The position numbers were made by a program, and so were the translations under genes. The notes beneath the pieces are model-generated. The model saw nothing but the letters and a program-made list of their open reading frames with translations. It ran no database searches and was not told where the DNA came from. A stretch of 64,000 nucleotides of DNA from Diphasiastrum complanatum (taxonomy: Eukaryota > Streptophyta > Lycopodiopsida > Lycopodiales > Lycopodiaceae). Below, in pieces: positions 33,440 through 44,195 of the stretch. Numbering within the stretch: position 1 is the first letter of the stretch; each line of letters begins with the position of its first letter. The stretch covers positions 28,754,107 through 28,818,106 of the forward strand of contig CM055094.1 of NCBI GenBank assembly GCA_029204225.1, in the 5' to 3' direction.

Positions 33440-34930
33440 TAGTTTGCCAAAACTCAGGAGGAAGAGAGGTCATCCACCAAGACCAAGAAGAAGGACAAGT
33501 GCTTCTATTGCAGCAAAAAGGGCCATTGGAAGAATGAATGCCAGAAATTCTTGGCGAAATCAAGAAAGGGGAAGCCAAAGCAATCTGGTAATATTATCAA
33601 CAAAGGTGAAGTTGAAGATTCTAGCATCTTTATATCAACATCATCATCGAACCAGGAAAACCAAGCTTGGTACATTGACTCGGGAGCTACTAGGCATATG
33701 ACGGTGGGCAACAAAGATTGGTTCAATATTTTGAAGGAACTGGATAATGGAACATCAGTTTTACAAGCAAATGGTGAAATTTGAAAAATCAAGGGAGTAA
33801 GCACAATTTTCATTCAGTTGCCAGATGGTAAAAGCAAAACGATCAAGGTGGTACTTTGCGTGTGAGGTTTGAAAAAAAATGTACTTTTCATTGGTGTCAT
33901 TACTGATCAAAAGTTGAAAGTAGAGTTTGCCATGATCATTGCTTGTGAAACACATGAACCAAAAATTCAAAGTCATCGCATATGGTACAAGAGAGTCCAA
34001 GACCAAATTGTATAGGTTGAATGCTACAATTAAGGGGCAACATGGACTTATCTCGTTCATTCCATCACAAACTGAACTATGGCATAGAAGGCTTGGTCGT
34101 TTGAACCTGGAAAGCCTCAGTTTGGTGAGGAAGTTGGAAATGGTGAAGGGATTGCCTATGATGGAAGACCACTTGAAGACGATATGTGAGTCACGTGTGT
34201 ATGGGAAGTAGCATCGAGAGAAGTTCAAAGCATGGTGGTGTTGCAAGGACAAAGAACATCCTAGATTTGATCCACACATATATATGTGGACCGATGAGGA
34301 CAATCTTCATAGGTGGAGCGGACTATTTCATCACTTTCATAAATGATATGTCTCGAAAAACATGGATCTACTTTCTGAAGAAGAAATCGGATGCTTTTCC
34401 CACCTTCAAGAGCTTCAAGGCAATGGTCGAAAACCAAACAGGTAGGAAGATCAAGGTCCTAAGGTCTGGCAGTGGAGGTGAGTACAAGTCTAATGAATTT
34501 GATGACTTTTGTGACCAATGTGGGATCAAAAGACAATTCACACAAGCTCATACTCCTGAACACAATGGTGTAAGAATCATGCGATAGTGGAGAGCGCTAG
34601 ATCTATGCTTGTTGAGATGAAATTGCCAAAAGATTATTGGTCATAATCATTCAATACTAAAGTCTATCTTCAAAATAGAAGTCCTACCATTGTCGTGCCA
34701 AAGATAACACCTGAGGAGGCATTCATGAAGAAGAAACCAAAGGTGAACCCTTTACAAATCTTTGGATGGAAGGCCTTTGTACAAATTTCTAAGGAAGAGA
34801 GACATAAGCTTGATGTAAAAGTTGTGAAGGGATCTTCTTAGGCCCATGATCATCATGTGAAGGGTTATAAATATTTTGAGCCTTTGGAGAGCAAAATGCA
34901 TGTTAGTCGTGATGTTATCTTTGATGAATC
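33440..34930 (+). pseudogene. Copia gag-protease-integrase remains
   Basis: Nucleocapsid knuckle CFYCSKKGHWKNEC, linker GKPKQSGNI, protease AWYIDSGATRHM with intact Asp, then a TGA at 33782. Integrase follows in several frames: LWHRRLGRLNLESL, LIHTYICGPM (first catalytic Asp replaced by Tyr, as in the 55 kb copy), LRSGSGGEYKSN (second Asp now Gly) and HNGVRIMR, where nine bases spanning the third catalytic Glu are deleted relative to the 55.9 kb copy. The tail has VPKITPEEAF and DVIFDES. All three catalytic positions are therefore lost. Confidence 0.88.
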
Positions 34931-34937
34931 TGAATAA

Positions 34938-36480
34938 ACCAAGAGTTTCTATCTTTCAAAGCCTTAGCATTTTTCCTTACTTTTTCCTTTGCTATTTTTT
35001 TAGCGACTGTGCATTTTGAACTAGGTTTCGCACAGTCTGCATTTTTGAACTATTCCCACATTCGGTAGAACCTATGACGTCTGATTTGTTCAGCTACAGG
35101 GGACTTGATCTCGTATGGATAATCTTTTGGGATTTCAGGATCTGTATGTCGGCCATTGGGTATTGTTGTGTCTTTTTTGTGTTGAGTATGTGTTTCTGGT
35201 GTTTTTGGATTTTATAGGGTTTTTGGTGTTTTTAAATTTTTTAGGGTGTTAAGGAAGTGAAGGTGGAGACTCAATATAAAAAAGGCTTTCTATTGGTATG
35301 AGTGTTGTTTTGTGAAAATTTTTTGGTGTTCATGCTTCTTTTTTTTTTAGCCTCCAAGGCTTTGGGGAGATGGTGGTTCGGTCGAAATGCCAATTAGAGG
35401 TGTCGTTTGAAAGTTCTATGGTCTAGCATGGAGTTGGTTGGTTGAGATGGTGAGGAATCCCGTCGGTCGAGATTGGACCCAGAACCGTTGGTCGAGATCT
35501 GACGCGAATCCGTCGTTTTCGAACACTCTTGAACTCTTGAAATCACTTGCAATCATTCTACCATGCAAGCACACCAAGAATGCCCAAAAACAGCTCTTCT
35601 TGAAACACGGTTGGGCATTACTATGGCACTTAAAAACAGAATGCTAAAACGGATCATTGCAAAATGGACTAAAATCAGATCCTACACTACCTTACTTGCA
35701 TAAATTGACAAAACAAGAAACAAAAACTAATCTACAGCATGTTAGAAGTCCAAGAATCAAGAAACCAACCAGTCTATTGATTCTTGGACATCCCAATAAC
35801 ATCAAGAACTGGATTGTACAGAGATATGCAAGAATCACACCACAGATCCAGCCTATTTAATTTACTTGAATGCTGGCTCCTACATTAATCCACAAGAAAA
35901 CATGAAATCTAATCCACTCTATAGTCCACAACCACACACAAAAGGAGGAAAGGGCAAGATCAGAAATGCATCACTCAAGAAACAAGCATGATCAAGGAGC
36001 TCAATGGTTGCACCAAACTCATGAAGGTTCTTCTCATTTCAGCATGGAGTTGATACAAATCACAAAAATCTCCTCTACACAAAGAGGGAGTCTCTTAAAT
36101 AAGCAAGAGAGCTCCTTAGGTGGCATCCTAGTGGAATTTCCACATTTCACATATTACAAGTGGAATAATGCTCTCCACTAGAGGTCACCATCAAAAGGTG
36201 GCTCACTCTACTTTCTTTAAGAGGGGTCTACTTGCATTTATTACATTTGCCTAGAAATACTAGTTCCTACATGGTCATTCCATCTTCCGGGATAAACCAC
36301 GGGGCTTACACAGTTCTTACTTGTCATTACTAACTAGTATTCCTCAGCTCTCATACTCGGCTCAGTCTTCATTAGTCTCGTCTTCTCAGAGACCTCCTCG
36401 GTCTAAGGTGAGAGGTGCTCTTGAGTTGCTCTGTCCGAGTATCTTGGGGATTCATCAGAATCCGCCAACAATAGATCTCA
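34938..36480 (-). mobile_element. 1.5 kb segment replacing copia RT; possible solo LTR
   Basis: Homology to the 52.5 kb copia stops at GATGAATC (34937) and resumes near 36480. Between them there is no coding sequence I recognise. Read on the minus strand the segment starts TGTTGGCGGATTC, an LTR-like start, and holds about three units of the 24-25 bp repeat seen at 7.8-8.1 kb. No target duplication was found and about 1.1 kb of the host element is missing, so a simple solo-LTR insertion does not explain everything. Confidence 0.4.
35431..35514 (-). repeat. Short block of the 24-25 bp repeat
   Basis: On the minus strand, ATCTCGACCAACGGTTC, ATCTCGACCGACGGGATTC and ATCTCAACCAACC recur at about 25 bp spacing. 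Core and period match the array at 7784-8145. Confidence 0.75.
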
Positions 36481-37320
36481 ACATGATGCATTAAGGAGTG
36501 AAGGTGTGAAAAAAGGAACATGAGGTGGGACTAACACATGTCAAGTATGTCAGAAGAGTTGTTGCACAAGTCAGGCTACAGGATTGCAAGCTAGTGAACA
36601 CTCCTATTGAGCTAGGTAAAAAGCTTTCCAAGCTTGATGAGTCACAACTAGGCTATTAGTAGGGAGCTTGATTTACTTTACCACAGCTAGGCCATATATA
36701 TGCTATGCTATTGGTATTGTAAGCCAGTTTACAGCAGCACCTACGAAAACGCATTGGAAGGCAGCAAATGCATCTCGCGATATGTCAAAGGCACTTTCGA
36801 TTATGGCTTGGTGTATAGGAAGCAAGAAAGCTTACCTGAGTTATGCGACTATGTGGATGCGTATTGAGGAGGTGATTGTGAGGATCGTAGATCTACCACA
36901 AGGTATGTATTACAGTTTTGTGGTTGTTTTTACTAGTCTAGCAAGAAGCAAAATATAGTTGTTAAATCCACAATAGAATCATAGTATAAGGCAATTTGTA
37001 GCGCAGCACAAGAAGCCATGTTGAGACAAATCTTGGATGAGATGGACATGAAGTAGGAAAAACCTACATCTATACATAGTGATAGTCAGAGTGGCATTCA
37101 ACTAACAAAGAATCCGGTGTTTCATGCGAGGACCAAACATGTCGAGATTCATTATCACTTCATACGTGAAAGGATGCTGAGTAAAGAAATAAATATTCAT
37201 TGTAGCACAGATGAGCAACTAGTTAACATTTTCACCAAGCCACTCATTAGAAAAAAGTTTGATAAGTGTAGACCAAAACTTTCTATACTTAAAGTTTGTT
37301 AACTTTGATGTTACGTACAT
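36481..37320 (+). pseudogene. Copia RT end and RNase H remains
   Basis: Fragments align with 57300-58199: LTHVKYVRRVVAQ-like text, DCKLVNTPIELGKKLSKL, IYFTTARPYICYAIGIVSQF, and after several breaks FHARTKHVEIHYHFIRERM and VNIFTKPLIRKKFDK. The RNase H Asp in the expected VDADWGG reads VDAY. Stops and frameshifts are frequent. The reading ends LSILKVC followed by TAA. Confidence 0.82.
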
Positions 37321-37354
37321 GATTGTATGAAAAGTAGATTTTACTTCTAGAGAG

Positions 37355-37623
37355 AGTTAGAATAAAAGTAGAACTTTTGCATAACTGTATTGCGGGTCCG
37401 ATTAGTGGATTATGACCAATTGGCCCGACACAAGGCAAGTTGACGGGACACTCATCCCATCAACGGCAACCTAGGCCATGCATGGGTTAGTAGAAACTAT
37501 ATGTATAGTGTACTTTGTTTTTAAAAATATAGTTGTTATGTGAGCTTGGTGTGGGAGAGTGCTTTCTGTGTGGGTGTTATTTTGTTTCATGATCTGTGAT
37601 ATTGTTTCAAACGAATTTTGACT
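37355..37623 (+). repeat. 3' LTR of the 33-37 kb copia
   Basis: AGTTAGAATAAAAG...ACGAATTTTGACT, about 269 bp, preceded by the purine-rich TCTAGAGAG. The ends AG...CT are mutually inverted and differ from the common TG...CA. Confidence 0.85.
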
Positions 37624-38033
37624 GTTAGTTGCATCACTTGTTCTTCCATTAGTACGACTTTTGTTAGATCATCTTAATATAACTCTTCACACTCGTTTGG
37701 AGCTAGATCCAATAAAAATTAGGGTTTTGACAAAATCACAAAAAAATTGACTATTCCAATTCTACATGCAAATGTTGAAAATTTGATATGTAATCTATTA
37801 GCCACCACTAAGGCTGATCCAATGATCGAAAAATCGGCCGAATCCAGTATGTGAAATCAAAAATCAAAATTAATCAAGTTTGTAAACCTATATAGGGTTT
37901 TGATCTACAAAAGATCCAATCTACAAAAGCAAAAAACTCGATTTTGGTGTAGAATTCCCTCTGGCATGCTCTAGTCTTGATATCTTCACCAAATCATTGA
38001 TAGATATGATTTCCTCCTCCATAACCTGAAACA
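37624..38033 (-). other. Leader-like sequence of a minus-strand LTR element
   Basis: Lies just inside the PBS at 38034-38048 read on the minus strand, so it should be the 5' leader of that element. No gag frame is visible before the copia LTR at 37623. Confidence 0.4.
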
Positions 38034-38048
38034 CAAGTTCTGATACCA
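38034..38048 (-). promoter_or_regulatory. Primer binding site (minus strand)
   Basis: TGGTATCAGAACTTG on the minus strand, two bases after the LTR end at 38051. Confidence 0.8.
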
Positions 38049-38050
38049 TA

Positions 38051-38773
38051 TGAAGGATTTCATATCATTTATGATCCAATCCATGTCCCTAATCTTAGGT
38101 TACGAAAGAAGATACTCTGCCAATTTCACCAATGTAGAAAAATCATCATCTACACACAAAATGAGATGCAAGCTCTAATAGAACTTGATCAAACATGAAT
38201 CAAATGATAATGTATTGTTGCTATCCGTACAAAACCAGCAAACTACTGTACTTCACACGTGTGCATCCAAGTTCTAATGCAATTAGAGGTGAATTTAAGT
38301 TGAAGCTTTATGGAAAAGATTGAAATTCTAAAATGTCTTGTTGGGCATCAAAACCAAAATCATAATAGGCTAGTAAGCTCAAATAACTTATCCTAGCTAA
38401 CTAGTTTTTATTCCTTTTCTTTTTTTTGTGGGGAAAAGCAACTTCTTTCGGGTGAACAAGGCGCAACCGTTCACACTTCGGAAATTCGATCGCCGATTCT
38501 CCCAATTCCACGAAGTTTTTTCCTGTCCATACTCTTGAGCATATCCATGCTTTCCATTCTGCTTTATTGATCCTATATTTGCATTCACATTAGAGCTGTG
38601 CATACAATGTTCATAAAATCATGTAGCAATTAGCTCCTAAATTGAATTACACTCCCTTTTAACATGCAAGATGTTGAAGGACTAGATTACATGCATGGAT
38701 TAGATGCCATACAAAGTTTGTGAATGCAGCATCTTCCCTATTCGATAATCCGTCTGACGAATGAAATCCTTCA
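38051..38773 (-). repeat. LTR, 723 bp, with 13-bp terminal inverted repeats
   Basis: On the minus strand it begins TGAAGGATTTCAT and ends ATGAAATCCTTCA, a perfect 13-bp inverted pair, followed by a PBS. It carries a CTTCACACGTGTG motif (about 38252). Only this LTR is present; the rest of the element is lost except the leader. It ends 500 bp downstream of the P450 stop codon. Confidence 0.8.
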
Positions 38774-39272
38774 TCTCTGTGTTCAGAATGAGGTCTCTAC
38801 AAGCTATAATCCCTTAATTTATTTAGTAAACTTGTCCTCAGAAGATATAAGCTATCTACTTGCTTACAGGAGTACTTGAAGACCTTGACTCCCGAAGCAT
38901 GGAGTGGAATTAAAGACCTCTTTCTCTTGACACCCAAGATGCATAGTTGAACCAATAATGCAGTGGAAACACTTACATAGTATAGATCAATTAGAATACT
39001 GTCTAAGCAATAAGCAAGAAAAAAGAAAGGAGACAGTAGCGAAATGATAGACATGCTAAGTAGGATCCTCATCTCATGGTATATATTTAAGACAGAAATA
39101 GTATTCCCTCTCATCCATGCACAAACATCGACAAGAAGCCATAGCCTTTAGTTGCAGAGACACAGGAGGGGCAGAGAGCTAACTGCTTGGAACCTTATTG
39201 GCATAAAAACAGAAAAGGTGGCACACACGAGGAAGCGAAAGAAGAAGAACTGCTGCTGTTGCTAATTGCAAG
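38774..39272 (-). other. P450 3' flank
   Basis: No gene seen. It holds the 3' untranslated region of the P450 gene and the boundary to the LTR. Short minus-strand open frames are not supported. Confidence 0.45.
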
Positions 39273-41063
39273 TCACAGATTGCTGTTGTATAGATGCATA
39301 GGTAGCCTGGGTGAAGGAATTGCTTGGAGGGGTTCTTTCCTGGGAACTGAGATAGTGAACGTCTCTGCAACATCGATATCTTTTGGTTGCAGCCCATGCG
39401 GAGGAGACCAATTAAAGGCATGAAGCATGCGAGCTAGTGTCATCTGCACCACAATCAAGCCAAGGGTGAGGCCCGGGCATCCGCGTCTTCCCGAACCAAA
39501 AGGAATCAGCTCAAAATCCTGCCCTCGTACGTCGATACTGCTGTCTAAGAATCTTTCAGGCATGAATTGAAGTGGGTTTTCCCAGATTTTGGCATCCCTT
39601 CCTATTGCATACATATTCACAATTAAGTTAGTGTTCTTGGGGATGTGGTAGCCCTTGACAACACAGTCTGCAGTAGACCTGTGAGGAATCAATAGCGGTC
39701 CGGGTGGGTGAAGGCGCATTGCTTCCTTGATAATTGCTTGCAGGTATATCAGCTGAGGGATGTCAGACTCGTCCACATTGCGATCATGACCCACTACAGA
39801 ATCCAGTTCCTGTTGGGCCCTTTCCAGAACTAGGGGATGTCGGAGCAGCTCCGTCATTGACCACTCTAGCACAACAGCAGAGGTCTCACTCCCAGCTTCC
39901 ATTACATTCTGTCACGCAATGGTCAAGCAAGTTTTATTGATCTGAGGTAAGATCAGTATTGCAGATTTACTCTAGATGCAAAAAAAAATATTAAAAAAAC
40001 TTGAATGCTTAGCATAAAGGGTGCAAAAACAAACCAAAAAAGGCTTGAATGATTAGCAGAAAGGCAGAGACGAGTAGACACTACTTACATTCATCACAGC
40101 TTTGATGATGTCATCCTTCAAGAAAGCCGACTGATCTTTTTCTGACAAAGACAAAAGCACGTCGACAAAATCCTCCGCTGCGTCAGTGCCTCCATGGCGG
40201 CCTAGGCGACTCTGGCGCCGTTCATCGATCAAGCGCTGAAGCACAATATCCTGAGCAATCGCCTGTTTCTTGACAGCACGCACATTTCCCAGTCTATCAA
40301 TCCATTTCAGATATGGAAAGTAATCCCCAATCATAAACAACGATAACACCCGAAAGTATTCCTCCAGAATACTCTTGAATTCTTCCACTCGATCATTGTT
40401 GCGTGTGGCATTTGGGCCGAAGAATGTCTTGCTTATGGTAATCCTTGTAATAATGTTCAATGTCAGATCAAAGAGGTTATGCCTTAGAACTATGGCTTTC
40501 TGCTGCCTAGACTTGTCCAGCAGAAAATTGATCAGAAAAGAGATTTCCTCTTCCCTGTGATGCCTGAATGAAGCAATCCTCTTATTTGTGAACAACTCCA
40601 TGGTGCAGATCCTCCTCAGGGTCTTGTACTTCTCATCATAAGGGGCAAAGACCATGTCCTGGTAATTGTAAGCAAGGTATTTACCAAAAATAAATTTGGG
40701 TCTGGAAGCAAAAATCAGATCATGGATCTTGAAGAATTCTTTCGCCATGTCTGCAGATGAAGCCACCAGGGTTGGAATGGAGCCAAGATGGATGTGGAAA
40801 AGAGGACCATGCCTGTTGGCCAGCTCAAGGAGGGACTGATGGGGAAGGGAGCCCAGGAGGTGGAGATGGCCAATGATGGGTAGACCCCTTGGCCCGGGAG
40901 GCAGCTTGAGGTTGCTTCTTCTCACAGGAAATAGCAACTGCTTAAGCAACAGCATGAGCAAGACTGATATCAACACAACCCACAAGCCTTTGTGGGTGAA
41001 AACCCACCTGTGATGATCAGATTGTGCTTGGAACCAACTCCTCAACTCTTCCAAAATCTTCAT
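39273..41063 (-). CDS. Cytochrome P450, CYP71 clan, two exons
   Basis: A heme monooxygenase of the endoplasmic reticulum that uses O2 and electrons from P450 reductase; the substrate cannot be told from sequence. Exon 1 is 41063-40089 (325 codons), intron 40088-39909 (180 nt, GTAAGT...ACAG, phase 0), exon 2 39908-39273. The 536-residue product is full length. Landmarks: N-terminal membrane helix (about 27-46), proline hinge LPPGPRG (54-60), I-helix AGSETS (330-335), K-helix EAMR (387-390), PERF (442-445) and heme loop FGSGRRGCPG with Cys 469. The C-helix WxxxR motif lacks its Trp (KYKTLRR). The single intron sits just before the I-helix motif, as in most CYP71-clan genes. DVRGQDFELIPFGSGRRGCPG-type text suggests CYP82/CYP736/CYP750 relatives; I cannot choose. 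No stop or frameshift: likely functional. Confidence 0.93.
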
Positions 41064-41104
41064 CTTTTGCTTCTGATCCTCTGCCCCTGCTTGTTTGTGT
41101 ATCT

Positions 41105-41152
41105 CCAGCTCCTGCCCGTTTGTGTATTTCCAGCTCCTCCAGCTCGTAGCAT
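41105..41152 (-). repeat. Short direct repeat in P450 5' leader
   Basis: GTTTGTGTATYTCCAGCTCC occurs twice about 28 bp apart just upstream of the ATG, in the presumed 5' UTR. Confidence 0.7.
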
Positions 41153-41174
41153 TTTATTCTTTATCTTTTCGTTG

Positions 41175-41182
41175 CTTTATAA
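41175..41182 (-). promoter_or_regulatory. Likely TATA box of the P450 gene
   Basis: TTATAAAG on the minus strand lies about 115 bp upstream of the start codon, leaving a 5' UTR of about 80-90 nt. It is the best TATA match in this flank. Confidence 0.5.
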
Positions 41183-41222
41183 CCAAAGCAATGATGCTGC
41201 CTCTGCCCTGGGAATAACCTAA

Positions 41223-41679
41223 TAAAAAACTACACTACTCTTTTTTCTCACGTGATCCTTGTTCCTTACCTCCCTACTCGTTACAGTGCACGAAAACGAA
41301 TTAGGGGTGTTTTCACACTATGGGCAGTGCTCTAAAACCTCTTTTAAGTTATTCTCAAAAAACCTGCATTTCATAGAGCTTCTCAATTTTTTTTGAAGAC
41401 TTTTAACTATAAAAGGTTTATATGTTTTGTATAAAAAATCGTCAAATATTTTATGATATCACGTTTTGAGAAAACTTGCAGATTCCATTCCTATACTTCG
41501 CTGTTTTTCCCGACACTACACTGCTTATTTGGTTCTCCTTTTCAGTTTGCTAGAAACACACTATTGGTGGTTTGACATTGAGGACCTCCTATCTTAGAGG
41601 CACCTTACAAGCAAGGATTGTGCATAAGAGAGGCCGCACCAACAACAATGGTCTTTTTTCCTAATCCCATAACAAAATT
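41223..41679. other. P450 upstream flank
   Basis: No gene recognised. AT-rich, without an LTR boundary that I can see. Confidence 0.4.
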
Positions 41680-41891
41680 AAAGTTTTCTCCTTTATATGT
41701 CAACACTATCTCCATACACATGAATCTAAAGCTTTCTCCTTTATATGTCAACATTGTCTTAATACACATGAATCTTGAAGCTTTCTCCTTTATATTGAAC
41801 ATCGTCTCAAGTCTCAACACACATGAATGCTTAACTAAAAGCTTGTCTACTTTATGTATGACCATTGTCTCAACACACATGAATGCTCCTG
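41680..41891 (+). repeat. Minisatellite, four units of about 48-61 bp
   Basis: Units begin AAAGCTTTCTCCTTTATATG and end ACACATGAATG (starts near 41680, 41728, 41777, 41838). The first two are closest; the last two have small insertions. Open frames on both strands here follow from the repetition. Confidence 0.85.
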
Positions 41892-42122
41892 AAGTGGATA
41901 TGTCACTTGGTTTGTTTATGGTGTCCCATGTGGTAGGCTTTCCTTAATGTCAGCACCAAGTGCACTCCTTGCACCATGTCAAGGAGTACACTAGTGCAAT
42001 CATCACCATTGCAATCTTTAATATAAGTCTCTCTTTAGTTTGCAGGGTTTTGGGACTAATTGTTGATGATTGCAATGGCGTGGAAGGTGTAGTAATGTAT
42101 GAATTGCATATACATAATAGCA

Positions 42123-42218
42123 ACTAGTCATTGGTGAGTTGATTACGGAAGTAGCAGTAGGCTTGGAGCGACTAGTCATTGGTGAGTTGATTAGGGAAGT
42201 AGCAGTAGGCTTGGAATT
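42123..42218 (+). repeat. 48-bp tandem duplication
   Basis: ACTAGTCATTGGTGAGTTGA... is present twice, back to back, with a single mismatch in the first 45 bases. Confidence 0.9.
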
Positions 42219-43399
42219 TGATGGACACGTGCCTTTCCGATAGGACTTCTTTCACATGTGTCTTTTGAATGACATGTAAATCTCATGGCTACCTTTCCAG
42301 CAAGTAATATAAGAATATTTCTACCCTTTCGAACATAATGAAAATCTAAGTTTCTACATATGAATTCAACATTTTAAACTTACTTTTTAAAATCAAATGA
42401 TGATCTTTGTTCATTTTGTTGCCCTTCTTTGAAAGGCAAATAGGCCTTTGACATGCATTGCATCATCTAAATGTCAATCTTGGGTCTTGCCCTATTATTG
42501 GTCCATAGCCTTTCACTTGCAAGATATTCTATTTGAGTTGCCATCAAGCTATTGAATTTGCAAGGTGCAATTTGTGCCAAAGGCCACCCTTCCTTTCAAA
42601 GAAGGCTAAATGTTGGCAATCATTCACCAAGCTTTAAATTTGCAAGAAAGTCAAGTTCTTATGGCACATGGTTTTGTGTGAATCAAAAACCCTAACCATA
42701 GGAATGTCTATATTAGAGCATATGACACCCTTTTGGAGCTATCATTTTCATTTGAAGAGAATAGAGTTGAGAGAGAGAGAGAGGGAATATATACTCCTTC
42801 CTATATTTTGCTTGCAAAGGCCCTCCTATTTTAAATGTGTGCGATTTTTATGTGGATGATGAATGCTTTTTATGTTTTGTTAATCAAGCTATCACAATCA
42901 TGAATAATCTTTAGCACAAGCACTCATAATTCTAGTTTCATAAACTAATTCACAAAATCAGCACATAAGCAAAAGTTGGTGTTAGAACAATGCTTTGGAG
43001 TGATCACTAAGATCCTTAGGTAGGTTTCCCTTCATTGTTCACGTCCCTTGAGAAGATCACCCTCCTGAGGAGAAAATCTAGCCAAGGATGCCTAGATAAG
43101 CCAAAGAAACCAAGAACCAAGAAAAGAAACAAGCAAAACCAAGACAACACCAAAAAGAAGAAGAAAGGATAATGAATCACACCCCTAAATCTAAGCCATA
43201 CGACTTTTAGATTCTACACTAAGCTTGACACCTTTAGTAGGCTTAGATCCCCATTCCTATTACTACATTTACCCTCTCTCCATTGGATCGAAACTCGATA
43301 CTACAAGCGATACGCACCCAGAATAGATCCATAAAATCCTCTCTTTGCCCTCTAGATCCATCCGATTAGGGAGGCAAGGAAAGGGTCCAACATTTTCTT
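42219..43399 (+). mobile_element. Probable Ty3 5' LTR (left end unknown)
   Basis: The stretch ends next to a tRNA-Asp-type PBS and is followed by a gag fragment, so at least its right part is a 5' LTR. It contains a short (GA)n tract at 42768-42783. The left boundary cannot be set without a second LTR. No gene is seen. Confidence 0.45.
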
Positions 43400-43417
43400 G
43401 GCGTCGTTGGCGGGGAG
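43400..43417 (+). promoter_or_regulatory. Primer binding site, tRNA-Asp type
   Basis: TGGCGTCGTTGGCGGGGA differs by two bases from the tRNA-Asp site TGGCGCCGTTGCCGGGGA used by many plant Tat/Athila Ty3 elements. Confidence 0.8.
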
Positions 43418-43859
43418 ACCGTGCTAAACAATCTTAGGAGTGAATTTTTTGTTTGCATTTTGCTATTATTTTTCTTCTTTTTGATAAGTTTATTACTCGC
43501 CCTATTGGATTTTTCTGAGTTTCTGTTATTTTTATTTTTTGCCACTTTTTCAGAGAGCATAACAAAGTCCGATGCACCATTAGACAGCTCGGCAAGCAAT
43601 GTCTGATTACTCGCCGATTAAAAATCTCGAGCTTCTCTCATTATTTTTACTCACCCTTTTTTCAGAGTTCTCTGCAAACCCATCCATCCTCTGATCCCCC
43701 TATCACATAAAAGATCTACAAAAACATCCAAAAAGTTGAAAAAGAACAACACAAAAAATAGCCTCAATTTTTCATTTTGGTTTATGCATCTCAGATCCGG
43801 TAGGAGATTAATCAACTCTGGGTCCCCCAGATCTTGAGGAATTCATCAACGTACCAATC
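43418..43859 (+). other. Leader of the Tat/Athila-like element
   Basis: Between PBS and gag. T-rich near 43445-43545; the short hydrophobic frame there is low-complexity and not a credible gene. Confidence 0.5.
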
Positions 43860-44195
43860 GAAATACCTCACAAAAACTTTGACATAAATCCACCTACGAT
43901 GGACAATCCCAGGCCATTCATACCACATGTTGTTAGAAACTTCCCTAAAATCGACTCCCTACTGTTTGATGGAAAGGGAGATCCGTGACTATCTTACAGA
44001 TCTACACCCAGACGTGTAGAGCCTATGGAGATGATAGCCCACAAGAGCTATTAAGATATTTCAACATGTGCCTAACCGACACTACGAATGACTAGAATTT
44101 CAATCTGGAGTAGAATGAACACGCTGATTGGAATATCCTACAAGCCGAGTTCATCACCGGCTTCAAGACTACCCATTTTTTTTCGATCCCTTCCT
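43860..44195 (+). pseudogene. Ty3 gag fragment
   Basis: Read in pieces: RPFIPHVVRNFPKIDSLLF, DGKGDP, QTCRAYGDDSPQELLRYFNM, CLTDT and ADWNILQAEFITGFKTTHFF. This is the capsid region of a plant Ty3 gag (matrix of helices with a conserved Trp before LQAEF). Several stops, e.g. after GDP and at the expected Trp. It is cut at about 44195 by a minus-strand copia fragment. Confidence 0.65.

Larger units (their letters stand above)
33340..37623 (+). mobile_element. Degenerate copia with 3' LTR, lacking 5' LTR in place
   Basis: Same family as the element at 52.5-58.5 kb: gag end, protease, integrase, RNase H end and 3' LTR align with it in order. Its 5' LTR and leader are not upstream in the plus direction; instead a closely matching LTR plus leader lies inverted at 31960-32365. 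RT and part of RNase H are replaced by an unrelated 1.5 kb segment (34938-36480). Confidence 0.88.

Noticed and set aside
32175-37623. Ordinary copia bounded by these two LTRs
   Set aside because: The LTRs are in opposite orientation, so they cannot be a normal LTR pair.
43421-43606. Small hydrophobic membrane protein
   Set aside because: A T-rich leader after a PBS; low-complexity Leu/Phe run.
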